Shown piece by piece: positions 25,630 to 35,300 of a DNA stretch of 64,000 nucleotides. Below the pieces are notes generated by a model, which was not told the origin of the DNA, ran no database searches, and was given only the letters and a program-made list of their open reading frames with translations. Numbering within the stretch: the stretch's first letter is position 1; each line of letters begins with the position of its first letter. The position numbers and the translations under genes are program-made. The DNA is taken from positions 4,092,001-4,156,000 of the forward strand of contig NZ_CP087134.1 in NCBI RefSeq assembly GCF_020911925.1, written 5' to 3'. The stretch comes from Flavobacterium cupriresistens (GTDB taxonomy: Bacteria; Bacteroidota; Bacteroidia; Flavobacteriales; Flavobacteriaceae).

Positions 25630-28600
25630 TTAGAATTGAACTTTCAATGTAAAACTGTACTCTTTTGTAGTTGGCAATACACCAGTCTGGAATCCTTGCA
25701 AGTTACCTGAAGACATCCCTGCTTCCGGATCTGCATACGGCAAGTTTTTACTGATAATCCAAAGATTACTTCCATTCAAAGCAAAAACCATATTGTTAAT
25801 GAAGGTGCTTTTTAGTAATTTTTTTGGAAATTTATAGCTTATTCCAACCTCACGAAGTTTCACATAAGAAGCATCGTATACGTATTCCTGCTGTGGCATT
25901 GAGTTATAAAAATAGTATCCGTCAGTACCTGTTATACTTGCTACTACATTGTTTGGAGTTCCATCTGCTTTTACTCCTTCTAATAAAATTCCACCACCAT
26001 TAGCAACCGGTTCACGCTGTGGAACTCCTAAATGGTTATTGCTTACTGTGCTTTCGTAAATACCTGTTGTATGTCCGTATTGTTGATCCAGAGAATATAC
26101 ATCTCCTCCTTTTTTAACATCAATTAAAAAGTTGAAAGCGATATTTTTATAAGTCAAAACGTTATTAAAACCTCCAATCCAATCCGGATTCACATTACCA
26201 ATAACTACTCCTGCTGATTGCAAATATCTTCCGTTTGAACGAATGATTTTCTGTCCGTCCAAATACGTATATCCGGAACCTACCAACTGTCCAACTGGCT
26301 TGCCTACTTCAGCTACATAACTTACTCCCTGGAATCCTCCTAACGAAATCCTGTCAGGTCCTCCCAAAGAAATTACTTCATTCTTATTAGTAGACCAGTT
26401 TACTGTAGTTTGCCATGTGAAGTTGTCTGTTTTTATTGGAGTCGCATTCAAAGACACTTCAAATCCTTTGTTTTGCACATCACCTGCATTAATCCATGCT
26501 CTGGTATAACCTGTTTGAGTTGGTGTTTCAATAGAAAGAATCTGGTTTGTCGTATTCGTTTTGTAGTACGAAAAGTCAAGTCCTACTCTGTTTTTGAAAA
26601 ACTTAAGTTCAATACCAGCTTCAACCCCTTTTGTTAATTCACTTTTTAAATCCGAATTACTTTTGTTATTGTCTGTAGAAAAACGGGATGCTCCTCCAAA
26701 ATTGTTGTTTTTAGGATACACGGCAGTTGTTACTCCAAAAGGAGCATCATTACCTGTTTCAGCATAATTCAAACGCAATTTTCCAAAAGACAACCAGTCT
26801 GTTTTGAGGTGATTGCTAAAAATGTACGTTGCCGTTACCGACGGATAAGTATAAACACTATTGTCTTTTGGTAAAGTCGAAGATTGATCTACTCTATACG
26901 TACCTTCTAAAAAGTAAGTGTCATAGAAATTGAAATTAGCGGTTGAATAAACACTGTTTGTTCCTTTCGTTTCCATCATTTCATCCGGGCTATTAATCGC
27001 ATCAACTGAATTGTCCAAGGCATAAATCCCAGGAACTACCAATCCTCCGTTTGTTACTGCAAAAATGGAAGTATTGATCGAACGTCTTGAGTTAGCACCC
27101 AACATACCCGTGAAATTAATTCCGTCAACGATTCTGGCTTTAAAGTTCATTATTAAATCTAAATTGATTTCTCTGAACGTTTTGTCATATCTGGAATACT
27201 CCCCTAGTCCGTTTGGCGTTCTTTTCGAACCAACAGCCACACGTTCTTCCTGCAATTGGTGGTAATAATCTACTGCACCTCTTCCCATAATATCGAACCA
27301 ATTGGTGATATCAGTTTTGATGACTACATTTCCAAAGAAGCGGTCTCTCACTAATGAATTGTAGTTCTGATATCTTTGAAAATAAGGGTTATCATGAAAT
27401 TGTACATTTAAATTCTCCGGTGAACCAACATTCCACGTTGTATTTCTTCCAGTTAAATTGTAGGCATCTTCAAGATCTTTAAAATCAACACTGGTCGAAT
27501 ACCATTGTCTCACACTGCTTAAATAGTTATTTCCACCATCTCCATAACCAGTTTCATTCATTCCTTTAGCATATGATTTCAAATAATTTGCTGTGGCTGA
27601 AACTTTAGTTCTGTCGCTAATTTTATAACTTCCGGAAAAGTTGAAATTGTCTTTTCTGTTTTCACTATTTGGTAAAATCCCTTGATTTTGATTGTAGTTG
27701 CTGTAACCAAATCTAAAATCCCCACCTTCATTCGCTCCCGAAACAGCAATACTATTAATAAAGGTCACGCTATTTTGATAAAAGCTATTTGGGTTGTTTT
27801 TTACTGCTGTCCAAGGTGTCGCTTTTCCATAAGTTGGTAACTCAGGGTAAAACGAATTCCAATTGTACACCAATAATGACGGATCAAATCTTGGCCCCCA
27901 AGACGCATCATCAGTTGCAGTGTAAGGATGAGTTCCACTTCCTAAATCGGTCGTGCCGTAAAAATCACCATAACCACTTCCGTATTGGTTTTGATATTTT
28001 GGCAATGTCTTTTTGTCCACAACTCCAATATTTACACCTGAACTAAAGTTTATTCCTAAACCTCCTTTAGATTTACTTCCTTTTTTAAGCGTTACAATAA
28101 TAACCCCATTTGATGCTCTTGATCCGTACAATGCTGTTGCAGCAGCACCTTTTAAAACGTTCATGTTTTCAATATCATCGGGATTAATATCCGAAGCGGC
28201 ATTTCCGTAATCGTATCCACCTTTGTTACCGCCCGATATTTGATCGTTTGTGTTGGTATTGTCGTTATTCAGTATAATTCCATCCACAACCCACAATGCC
28301 TGATTGCTTTGTGTTAAAGAAGTCGTACCACGAATCACTACATTGGTTGATCCTCCAATGTTATTGTTTCTTCTGATCTCTACTCCGGCAATTTTTCCCG
28401 AAATATTATTAGAAACGTTACCCGTATTCACTTTCGTAAGTTCTTCACCGCTTACTTCCTGAGTAGCATAACCTAAAGATTTTTTCTCTCTTTTAATACC
28501 CAATGCCGTCACTACAATTTCCTGTAATTGCATCGATCCCGAAGACATTTTTACGTTTAAATTTTTATCAGTTGCCACAACTTCTTGCGACTGCATCCCA

Positions 28601-28833
28601 ATATAACTGAATATAATAACAGCATTCCCTTCTGCTTTTATTGAGTATCTACCGTCAAAATCAGTCTGAGTTCCTGTTTTTGTTCCTTTCACTAATACGC
28701 CGACACCCGGTAATGGCATTCCTGTATTATCTGAGACAATTCCCGACACAACCCGCTCCTGCGCGAACGTAAGTTGAGCTACAAGCACAAAGAAGAGCAT
28801 TGTAACTTTCATAAAATTAATTTTAAATTTCAT
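25630..28833 (-). CDS. SusC/RagA TonB-linked outer-membrane transporter
   Basis: A 1067-residue TonB-dependent transporter without an STN domain. Signal peptide (VTMLFFVLVAQLTFAQ, to about residue 24), CarboxypepD_reg-like domain (about 25-110, GIVSDNTGMPLPGVGVLVKG), TonB-box/plug region (QEIVVTALGIKREKKSLGYA and VLKGAAATALYGSRASNG), then barrel ending FTLKVQF. The absence of STN fits the absence of a FecR partner. It forms an operon with the SusD-like gene. Start could be the second Met (MKVTMLFF, residue 8); either gives an exported protein. Confidence 0.93.
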   Translation of the reverse strand: MKFKINFMKVTMLFFVLVAQLTFAQERVVSGIVSDNTGMPLPGVGVLVKGTKTGTQTDFDGRYSIKAEGNAVIIFSYIGMQSQEVVATDKNLNVKMSSGSMQLQEIVVTALGIKREKKSLGYATQEVSGEELTKVNTGNVSNNISGKIAGVEIRRNNNIGGSTNVVIRGTTSLTQSNQALWVVDGIILNNDNTNTNDQISGGNKGGYDYGNAASDINPDDIENMNVLKGAAATALYGSRASNGVIIVTLKKGSKSKGGLGINFSSGVNIGVVDKKTLPKYQNQYGSGYGDFYGTTDLGSGTHPYTATDDASWGPRFDPSLLVYNWNSFYPELPTYGKATPWTAVKNNPNSFYQNSVTFINSIAVSGANEGGDFRFGYSNYNQNQGILPNSENRKDNFNFSGSYKISDRTKVSATANYLKSYAKGMNETGYGDGGNNYLSSVRQWYSTSVDFKDLEDAYNLTGRNTTWNVGSPENLNVQFHDNPYFQRYQNYNSLVRDRFFGNVVIKTDITNWFDIMGRGAVDYYHQLQEERVAVGSKRTPNGLGEYSRYDKTFREINLDLIMNFKARIVDGINFTGMLGANSRRSINTSIFAVTNGGLVVPGIYALDNSVDAINSPDEMMETKGTNSVYSTANFNFYDTYFLEGTYRVDQSSTLPKDNSVYTYPSVTATYIFSNHLKTDWLSFGKLRLNYAETGNDAPFGVTTAVYPKNNNFGGASRFSTDNNKSNSDLKSELTKGVEAGIELKFFKNRVGLDFSYYKTNTTNQILSIETPTQTGYTRAWINAGDVQNKGFEVSLNATPIKTDNFTWQTTVNWSTNKNEVISLGGPDRISLGGFQGVSYVAEVGKPVGQLVGSGYTYLDGQKIIRSNGRYLQSAGVVIGNVNPDWIGGFNNVLTYKNIAFNFLIDVKKGGDVYSLDQQYGHTTGIYESTVSNNHLGVPQREPVANGGGILLEGVKADGTPNNVVASITGTDGYYFYNSMPQQEYVYDASYVKLREVGISYKFPKKLLKSTFINNMVFALNGSNLWIISKNLPYADPEAGMSSGNLQGFQTGVLPTTKEYSFTLKVQF

Positions 28834-28989
28834 ATTATGGTTTTATAATTAGTATTGGCAAATGTTTTGCTTTTTAGCTAATTTTTATGATAATATATTA
28901 TCGCAAAAGCGGCTTATATTACCCGATAAGTGTAAATTTTACAATTTTAGAAGTATTATCTTACCATTGTGAAATAGGGTGATTGTTAG

Positions 28990-29470
28990 TGTTTATTGGA
29001 ATGTGAGAATGTGAGAATGAGATAATGAGATAATGTGAGAATGTGAGAATGTGGGAATGTGATAATGAAATACTAAATCTGAAAAACTGGATTTGAAAAA
29101 CTGAATCCGAAATACTGAATCCGAAATACTGAATCCGAAATACTGAATCCGAAATTTAAAAGTACGAAAGGTAATCTCCAATCAAACACTTCTTTCTGTA
29201 ATAGTCAAATCTTTAGAATAAGAGAAAAAACTAAAACATAAAACCATGTTGCATCCGATAAATGGAATATATCTGACAAAAAATGATTCGGTACACTATT
29301 TCACATCTCACCTATTACATTTTCATCTATTACATTTCTCAGTTTTACATTTTTACATTTTTACATTTTTACATTTTTACATTTTTACATTTTACATCCT
29401 CCATTTCAAATTATCTCATTTTCACATTATCCAATTATCACATTTTCTAATTTTCACATTCCCAAATTTC
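28990..29470. repeat. low-complexity inverted region (AATGTGAGA / TTACATTTT)
   Basis: 28990-29165 consists of AATGTGAGAATGTGAGAATG-like iterations and CTGAATCCGAAATA repeats. 29300-29470 is rich in the complementary TCTCACATT/ACATTTTC words and contains about six copies of TTTTTACA (29340-29390). The two halves could pair imperfectly. No credible gene lies in the 28834-29503 gap. Confidence 0.7.
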
Positions 29471-29490
29471 ACTTCTAAAAAATATTTCTC

Positions 29491-29498
29491 TATTTTTG
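29491..29498 (+). promoter_or_regulatory. TAnnTTTG promoter element of the FrnE-like gene
   Basis: TATTTTTG matches the -7 consensus exactly and ends 5 bases before the ATG at 29504, implying a leaderless or nearly leaderless mRNA. It also shows that the upstream in-frame ORF through the low-complexity repeat is not translated. Confidence 0.65.
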
Positions 29499-29503
29499 TT
29501 ACT

Positions 29504-30133
29504 ATGAAAATAGAAATCTGGTCGGACATCATGTGTCCGTTTTGTTATATAGGAAAAAGACAATTGGAAACTGCTTTGGCTGAATTTCCAGATGAAGAAT
29601 TTGAAATTGAATGGAAGAGTTTTCAACTTGATCCAAGCATTCCACTACAATCAGGGCAAGACGTTTTTACATTCCTGGCGGAGCATAAAGGGATTTCGGT
29701 TGAGCAATCTATAGCCATGCACAAAGACGTCACTGAGCGTGCCAAAAGCGTTGGCTTAGACTATCATTTTGAAAAGGCTATTGTTTCAAATTCATTACCT
29801 GCTCATCGCATTATTCATTTGGCCAAAACTAAAAATCTGGCTGGCGAAATGGAGGAAATCTTCTTTAAAGCATATTTCACAGAAGGAAGAGATCTAAATG
29901 ACGATCCTACCTTACTGGAATTAGCTGTAAGTGCAGGTCTACCGTCAGACGAAGTTTTAGAGGTACTGAAAAACGACAAATTGTTTCTAAACGACGTACA
30001 TACCGATATTATCGAAGCGAAACAAGTTGGCGTACAAGGCGTTCCCTTCTTTGCTTTTGATCGAAAATATGCCGTGTCGGGAGCACAACCGGTTGAAGCC
30101 TTTGTACAAACGATAAAAGAACTACAGAAATAA
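29504..30133 (+). CDS. DsbA family oxidoreductase (FrnE-like)
   Basis: A 209-residue thioredoxin-fold protein starting MKIEIWSDIMCPFCYIG. The redox pair is CPFC (residues 11-14), followed by a helical insertion and the C-terminal thioredoxin half (VQGVPFFAFDRKYAVSGAQ, with the cis-Pro in GVPFF). There is no signal peptide, so it is cytoplasmic, as FrnE proteins are. The frame stays open upstream to 29246, but that part encodes only a His/Phe-rich low-complexity stretch from the TTTTTACA repeat; the ATG at 29504 follows a perfect promoter element and gives the normal family length. Confidence 0.88.
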   Translation: MKIEIWSDIMCPFCYIGKRQLETALAEFPDEEFEIEWKSFQLDPSIPLQSGQDVFTFLAEHKGISVEQSIAMHKDVTERAKSVGLDYHFEKAIVSNSLPAHRIIHLAKTKNLAGEMEEIFFKAYFTEGRDLNDDPTLLELAVSAGLPSDEVLEVLKNDKLFLNDVHTDIIEAKQVGVQGVPFFAFDRKYAVSGAQPVEAFVQTIKELQK

Positions 30134-30322
30134 GAGATTTTAGATTGCAGATTTTAGATTCTTGATTGCTGATTTTTGATTATTTGTTTAATGTCTATTT
30201 TTTTGACTAGAATAATAAAACAAAAAGATGCAAACTTATAGAGCGCTAAATTAGCACGCAATATCATTTCGCAGAAATAACACGCCCAGCAAAAAATCTA
30301 AAATCTACACTCTAAAATCTCA
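30133..30322. repeat. 28-bp imperfect inverted repeat between convergent genes
   Basis: The arm at 30133-30160 (containing TTTTAGATTGCAGATTTTAG) matches the reverse complement of 30295-30322 at 25 of 28 positions. It spans the short gap between two convergent genes and touches both stop codons, so it may terminate transcription from both sides. Confidence 0.6.
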
Positions 30323-32092
30323 AATAACTCCCATTTTCTGCATTAGAAAAGTGGCGCTTTTGTTTTTACAAATTCCATTACGGAGTTTGTAATCAAAATG
30401 CAGTTCTTCATTTTTGATTTCGACTTCGAAACATTGGTTAATTAAAATTTCAGGATAATCATTTGTTGTCAGGCACACTTCTATATCGTGTGTTGCAATG
30501 GCGCCAATCGCTTTTTTAGCAATTATCTTTTTTACGACTTCAATTGTACCGTTGCGTTTGTCATCGGAATTGGTTCCTCTTAGGATTTCATCGAGCAAAA
30601 CAAAAGCCGGTTTTTCTTCCAGAGCATCCATAATTTGCTTCAAACGTTTTATTTCGGCAAAGAAATAGGATTCACTATCGGACAAAGAATCCGATAATCG
30701 CATGGAAACTAAAACAGGTAACGGATGCATATTAGCTTCTGAGGCACAAACCACAGAACCGATTCCTCCTAAAACCATGTTGACGCCCAGACTTCTTAAA
30801 AAAGTACTTTTTCCGGACATGTTTGACCCTGTTAAAATCACAAACGACTCGGGATAAAAATGAGTATCATTCCCTACTCTGCTTACCGGATTCAACAATG
30901 GATGCGCCAAATCTTTAAATCCAATTTTATATTCGGAATTTATTTCAGGGAAAACAAAATCAGGGTTGTTGTAGGCTAAATTAGCCAGGCTGTTCAAAGC
31001 TTCAAATTCTCCAATTATTGAAACCCACTTTCCAAGCTCTGTCGCGTAATTCTCTTTCCATTTTAAAAGCGATTTTAAAACATGCACATTAAACAAAAAT
31101 GTCCCATTAAATACAATTGCCGTGACAAAATTATTAATACTGTCCATTCTCGAGAACAACTCCGACAACTCTTTTACATGTGTACTGGCTGTTGCATTTC
31201 TAAATACAAGCTGTTGTTGCAGATCGATTAATTTTTTGGATTGAAAAGTCTCCGTTTCAATCTTAATCAGTAATAAACTATATTGTTTGATGATTTTATC
31301 AACGTTGTCCGCTTTTGCAATTTCAGATTGAATTCTTTTAAAACATTGTCCTAAAACTATCGTGTTTGCAATAAAAATATAAGTCAGATAACTCAGCAAT
31401 ATCATTTTCGAAGTAATAATATAGGCGATTAAAAAACCAAAAAACAAGGTTGGCAGTATTATAGAAAGTGCTATAATAACTTTAGGCAGCTTGTTGATTT
31501 TAGAAGAACTCCAATGCATTATAGAATCATAAGCATTTTTAGAATCTGCACTTATTGTCGCTAAAGCCAGAAAGTCCTGTCTCCAATCCAACTTGCTTTT
31601 TAATTCATTTATTGCTTCCTGATTCTCTAAAATGGTTGTATTGGGGAGTACCTCCAATAACTGATTCGCAAGCGTTTTTTTTCCAACAAAAGTGGCTGTT
31701 CTGTTTAAACTTTGAAACAAAGAATGTTCTCCAAAGATATCCAGATCGTATGCATAAGGGTGGTGAAAGTCATTAAATTCAATTCCGTTTTCAAAAGGCA
31801 ATTTTTCTCTTTTCAAAAAGGAAATTTCGTTTTCATTAATCTTCAGTATCGCGGTTGCAAGCTGCTTTTCGAAAGATAACTTTGAGTGGACTCTCATCAA
31901 AAAAATAAAACCAATAAAAGACAGAAAAGCAAAAGCAACGTAGCTAATCTCGTTTGTCTTGATATAATAAAACAATAAAAATAGACAAAGAAAAACGCTT
32001 AAAAGACGTGAAATACTAATGCTGTTGTATCTTTTATTGATTTTTTTTAAAAGTTCCGTATACTGAACGACTTTATTTTGATATGAATTCAT
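30320..32092 (-). CDS. membrane-anchored MutS-family ATPase
   Basis: A 590-residue protein with a C-terminal MutS ATPase domain: Walker A TGSNMSGKSTFLRSLG, Walker B FVLLDEILRGTNSDDKR, and the ATHDIEV H-loop. Unlike MutS1 and MutS2 it has two predicted membrane pairs, near residues 30-70 and 205-250 (IIALSIILPTLFFGFLIAYI), and no mismatch-recognition or Smr domain. Such proteins are common and uncharacterised in Bacteroidota. I choose the ATG at 32092 over a GTG at 32113 because a perfect TATATTTG promoter element overlaps the GTG. Confidence 0.82.
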   Translation of the reverse strand: MNSYQNKVVQYTELLKKINKRYNSISISRLLSVFLCLFLLFYYIKTNEISYVAFAFLSFIGFIFLMRVHSKLSFEKQLATAILKINENEISFLKREKLPFENGIEFNDFHHPYAYDLDIFGEHSLFQSLNRTATFVGKKTLANQLLEVLPNTTILENQEAINELKSKLDWRQDFLALATISADSKNAYDSIMHWSSSKINKLPKVIIALSIILPTLFFGFLIAYIITSKMILLSYLTYIFIANTIVLGQCFKRIQSEIAKADNVDKIIKQYSLLLIKIETETFQSKKLIDLQQQLVFRNATASTHVKELSELFSRMDSINNFVTAIVFNGTFLFNVHVLKSLLKWKENYATELGKWVSIIGEFEALNSLANLAYNNPDFVFPEINSEYKIGFKDLAHPLLNPVSRVGNDTHFYPESFVILTGSNMSGKSTFLRSLGVNMVLGGIGSVVCASEANMHPLPVLVSMRLSDSLSDSESYFFAEIKRLKQIMDALEEKPAFVLLDEILRGTNSDDKRNGTIEVVKKIIAKKAIGAIATHDIEVCLTTNDYPEILINQCFEVEIKNEELHFDYKLRNGICKNKSATFLMQKMGVI

Positions 32093-32112
32093 TTTGTTTA
32101 TTTGATGGAACA

Positions 32113-32120
32113 CAAATATA
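32113..32120 (-). promoter_or_regulatory. TAnnTTTG promoter element of the MutS-like gene
   Basis: The minus strand reads TATATTTG, a perfect -7 element 20 bases upstream of the ATG at 32092. It decides the start of that gene. Confidence 0.6.
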
Positions 32121-32161
32121 GGTTTTCCATAACAAAATAAACGTTCTGAATTTATAGTAAT

Positions 32162-32995
32162 TTAATCTTCGTGCATAACCAAAACGGGCACAGGCACTTG
32201 TTTGGATAATTTTTTAGTGAAACTGGAGTCAAAAAGACTTTCAAAAAAAGAACGTTTGTGTGTGATCATAGAAAGAATGTCCACTTCTTTGTAAAGCACA
32301 AAATCAAGAATTGTCTCCTTTACTTCATCACTTGGCAAAACTAAAAACTCTACATTTTCATTTGCAAACTCTTTCTCCCACTCTTTAACTGTTGCTTCAG
32401 GTACATCTGAACTTGAAGTTCTCACGTATAAACTTTTGACTTTAGCATCCGTTTTCTTCGCGATTTCGAGTACTTTTTTCAACTCTTTTTTGTCTTTTTC
32501 ACGATAACGGGTTGTAAAGCCAATTACTTTAATTTTTTTGAACTTAGCATCAACCGGCACGCATAAAACCGGAACTTCAACTCCTGAAATTACGGAACTG
32601 GTATTGGAACCGAGGAAAAATTTCGTCCAGTCGGAAGCTCCTGATGTTCCCATAATTACAAAATCAACTTTATCTTCTTCGACGGCATTTTTGAGGTTAT
32701 ACAGTAAGTCACCATCCATTAAACGGTGTTTTATTACGATGTTCCCTAATTTTCGTTCTTCAGCTATAGCTCTTAGCTTTGGAATTTCATTTTTAAACAT
32801 TTCAAATTTGGCTAATTCTACCGAACTATAAATTGCGGCATAATTTTCCGGAAAAAATTGACTGTCGTAAACCGGGATCTCAAAGGTATGCAACAAAATA
32901 AGCTCGGCATTTACAATCTTAGCAAACTCTAAGGCATGAACAAAAGCATTTGTTGCGGCCTCAGAAAAATCTGTGGGGAATAATATCTTTTTCAT
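32162..32995 (-). CDS. universal stress protein with two Usp domains
   Basis: A 277-residue cytoplasmic protein with tandem Usp domains. Domain 1 (about 1-148) starts MKKILFPTDFSEAATNAFVHAL and contains VDFVIMGTSGASDWTKFFLGSNT, the ATP-binding G-x2-G-x9-G(S/T) type motif. Domain 2 (about 150-277) is shorter and ends VPVPVLVMHED. Role: stress or energy-state response. It has its own promoter element and is divergent from mnmE. Confidence 0.92.
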   Translation of the reverse strand: MKKILFPTDFSEAATNAFVHALEFAKIVNAELILLHTFEIPVYDSQFFPENYAAIYSSVELAKFEMFKNEIPKLRAIAEERKLGNIVIKHRLMDGDLLYNLKNAVEEDKVDFVIMGTSGASDWTKFFLGSNTSSVISGVEVPVLCVPVDAKFKKIKVIGFTTRYREKDKKELKKVLEIAKKTDAKVKSLYVRTSSSDVPEATVKEWEKEFANENVEFLVLPSDEVKETILDFVLYKEVDILSMITHKRSFFESLFDSSFTKKLSKQVPVPVLVMHED

Positions 32996-33023
32996 TTTGT
33001 TTGAGATTTAGAAGTTGTTTTCT

Positions 33024-33031
33024 CAAATTTA
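33024..33031 (-). promoter_or_regulatory. TAnnTTTG promoter element of the Usp gene
   Basis: The minus strand reads TAAATTTG, an exact -7 match 28 bases upstream of the Usp start codon. Confidence 0.55.
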
Positions 33032-33208
33032 ATCATTCTAAAAAGAAATTAACCTGACAATTATCAGTAATTTAACATTCTGCAAAAACTGATAAATAAC
33101 CTGTTAGGTACAATTAATTTTAACACATCAAAGTACAAACAATAAAAGTAAGCCGTAAATACACACCATACAACGAGCTCCGGTTCGTGATTTTTGAGGC
33201 TTTTTTTA

Positions 33209-33216
33209 TACCTTTG
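33209..33216 (+). promoter_or_regulatory. TAnnTTTG promoter element of mnmE
   Basis: TACCTTTG is a perfect -7 element ending 4 bases before the ATG at 33221. Transcription would begin at or very near the start codon. It rules out the in-frame TTG at 33194 as the start. Confidence 0.7.
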
Positions 33217-33220
33217 CAGC

Positions 33221-34621
33221 ATGATAAATCAAGATTCTATAGTTGCATTGGCTACTCCTTCAGGAGCCGGAGCAATTGCCATAATTCGAATTTCAGGTTC
33301 CGATGCTATAACGATCGGAGACAGCGTCTTTAAATCCATCAAAAACAAGGATTTAACCAAACAAAAAACACATACCTTACATTTAGGTCATATCGTCGAC
33401 GAGTCGAAAACGCTTGACGAAGTTTTGGTTTCTGTTTTTAAAGGACCGAACTCGTATACCGGTGAAAACACTATAGAAATCTCCTGTCACGGGTCTACTT
33501 ATATTCAGCAGCAAATTATTCAGTTGTTATTAAGAAAAGGCTGCAGAATGGCCGATGCGGGTGAATTTACCCTTAGAGCCTTCTTAAACGGAAAACTGGA
33601 TTTATCACAAGCAGAAGCTGTTGCCGATTTGATATCATCCGATAATGAAGCTTCACACCAAATTGCCATGCAACAAATGCGTGGTGGTTTTAGCAATGAA
33701 ATAGCCAAATTGCGTGAGGAACTATTAAACTTCGCCTCCCTAATTGAATTGGAATTGGATTTTGCAGAAGAAGATGTAGAATTTGCAGACAGAAGTCAGT
33801 TTCATGAATTATTGAACCGAATTGAGTTTGTTTTAAAACGTTTAATTGATTCATTCGCTGTTGGAAATGTCATCAAAAATGGGATTCCGGTAGCGATCGT
33901 TGGAGAACCAAACGTTGGAAAGTCGACTTTACTAAATGCCTTATTAAACGAAGAACGTGCCATTGTTTCTGACATTGCCGGAACTACACGTGATACCATC
34001 GAAGACGAATTAGTAATTGGCGGAATCGGATTTAGATTCATAGACACAGCGGGAATCCGCGAGACAAAGGATGTTGTGGAAAGCATCGGAATCAAAAAAA
34101 CCTTTGAAAAAATTGAGCAGGCACAGGTTGTGATTTATTTGTTTGATGGTTTAAAGTTTCAGGTTTCAAGTTCGGAGTTTGTTTCGGAAATTGAACAAAT
34201 CAAGAATAAATATCCTTTAAAACCATTGCTGATTGTTGTTAATAAAAAAGATATTTTATCTACTGATGAGGTTTCAAACATCACCGATAAACTCGAAAAC
34301 TTAAACGCCAAACTTTTACTAATCTCCGCAAAAGAGAAAATTGGTGTGGATGATTTAAAAGATGAATTGCTTTCTTTTGTAAATACCGGAGCGCTTAGAA
34401 ATAACGAAACAATCGTAACCAATACAAGACATTACGATTCTTTACTAAAAGCATTAGATGAAATACAAAAAGTGAAATTTGGTCTTGAAACGAATCTTTC
34501 GAGTGACCTTATGGCACTTGACATTCGCGAAGCTTTGTACCAATTTGGACTTATTACCGGTCAGGTTTCTAATGATGAGTTGTTGGGGAATATTTTTGCT
34601 AATTTTTGTATTGGGAAGTAG
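33221..34621 (+). CDS. mnmE: tRNA modification GTPase MnmE
   Basis: A 466-residue protein of normal family length starting MINQDSIVALATPSGAGAIA. The N-terminal tetrahydrofolate-binding domain is followed by the helical domain and the inserted GTPase domain: G1 GEPNVGKSTLLNALL, G2 TTRDT, G3 DTAG, G4 NKKD. It ends with the conserved FCIGK, whose Cys is catalytic. With MnmG it makes the 5-carboxymethylaminomethyl modification of wobble uridine in tRNA. The last bases of the gene are the apparent integration site of the island to its right, and a diverged copy of its last 78 codons lies at 37829-38062. The current 3' end may therefore have been supplied by an incoming element. Confidence 0.97.
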   Translation: MINQDSIVALATPSGAGAIAIIRISGSDAITIGDSVFKSIKNKDLTKQKTHTLHLGHIVDESKTLDEVLVSVFKGPNSYTGENTIEISCHGSTYIQQQIIQLLLRKGCRMADAGEFTLRAFLNGKLDLSQAEAVADLISSDNEASHQIAMQQMRGGFSNEIAKLREELLNFASLIELELDFAEEDVEFADRSQFHELLNRIEFVLKRLIDSFAVGNVIKNGIPVAIVGEPNVGKSTLLNALLNEERAIVSDIAGTTRDTIEDELVIGGIGFRFIDTAGIRETKDVVESIGIKKTFEKIEQAQVVIYLFDGLKFQVSSSEFVSEIEQIKNKYPLKPLLIVVNKKDILSTDEVSNITDKLENLNAKLLLISAKEKIGVDDLKDELLSFVNTGALRNNETIVTNTRHYDSLLKALDEIQKVKFGLETNLSSDLMALDIREALYQFGLITGQVSNDELLGNIFANFCIGK

Positions 34622-34642
34622 GTTTCACAAAACATCACAAAA
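34603..34642 (+). other. attachment-site-like repeat L (end of mnmE)
   Basis: These 40 bases span the last codons of mnmE and the start of the downstream DNA. They match 45731-45770 at 35 of 40 positions, with an exact 17-mer CACAAAACATCACAAAA (34626-34642 and 45754-45770). The first 18 bases also match the end of the mnmE fragment at 38044. Confidence 0.75.
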
Positions 34643-34651
34643 TAAAACAAA

Positions 34652-34705
34652 GAATCCCAGTTAAAATACTATAAAACGGTATTTTAACGGGGATTCTTCT
34701 TTCTG
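34652..34705 (+). terminator. terminator of mnmE
   Basis: GAATCCC (34652-34658) pairs with GGGATTC (34690-34696), extended by GTTAAAATAC and GTATTTTAAC inside; a T-rich stretch follows. A diverged version of this sequence also follows repeat R (CTAAAACACTACAATAAGGC at 45780-45799), so the terminator belongs to the duplicated att region. Confidence 0.8.
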
Positions 34706-34811
34706 TTTATATAATTTTATTTGCAGATAGTTTGTTCCTTTTTGTACCACGAAAATATTTGGTTCTATCGTATCTGTCATGTGAATCCGAAAGAAATCAG
34801 GAACCCCAAAA

Positions 34812-35300
34812 TTATGCAGCCAATCTACAGAATGATTTAAACATATTTGTGCCTGGCCTAAGCATCTGATTCTTTCTCAACATATGTATAACTTCAATTC
34901 CACCTAAGGTTCTTTTGGCAGATTCAAAACTTTTGAAACCCAAACTATTTTGTATTCTCCACTTAATAAAGCGATGATCTTGTTCAACTATATTGTTGAG
35001 ATATTTACATTGCCGAATCTTGATATTCGAAAAAGAGCGTTTATTGTAAACTCTTATAGCACTAGTGTTCGAGCTGCTTTTATCTATATTTATTAACCTG
35101 GGTCTGCAGTTATTATTTATTTCCCTAGTTAGAAATCACTGGGCACTCATTCTTTGCCTTCTTTTATTAAGAAGAAAATCTACTGTGTTATCCAATTTAT
35201 CGACTGCCCTATATAAATAGCACCAAATACCTTTAATTTTTATATAAGTTTCGTTCATTCTCCAGCTAGCTCCCTTTACTTTTTTATATTTTAATCTTCT
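34812..35300 (-). pseudogene. IS6-family (IS240-like) transposase relic
   Basis: On the minus strand the reading frame gives GASWRMNETYIKIKGIWCYL then YRAVDKLDNTVDFLLNKRR, the DDE-domain start of IS6-family transposases, and further on INIDKSSSN, RQCKYLNNIVEQDHRFIKWR and a normal C-terminus. A TGA interrupts it after RQRMSAQ and the N-terminal third, including the HTH, is missing. No flanking terminal inverted repeats were found. It is a dead IS remnant inside segment 1. Confidence 0.82.

Noticed and set aside
29246-29503. N-terminal extension of the FrnE-like protein
   Set aside because: It translates a low-complexity TTTTTACA repeat into His/Phe-rich sequence and lies upstream of a perfect promoter element just before the ATG at 29504.
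33194-33220. TTG start for mnmE
   Set aside because: The TACCTTTG promoter element lies downstream of it, and the ATG at 33221 gives the conserved N-terminus and normal length.
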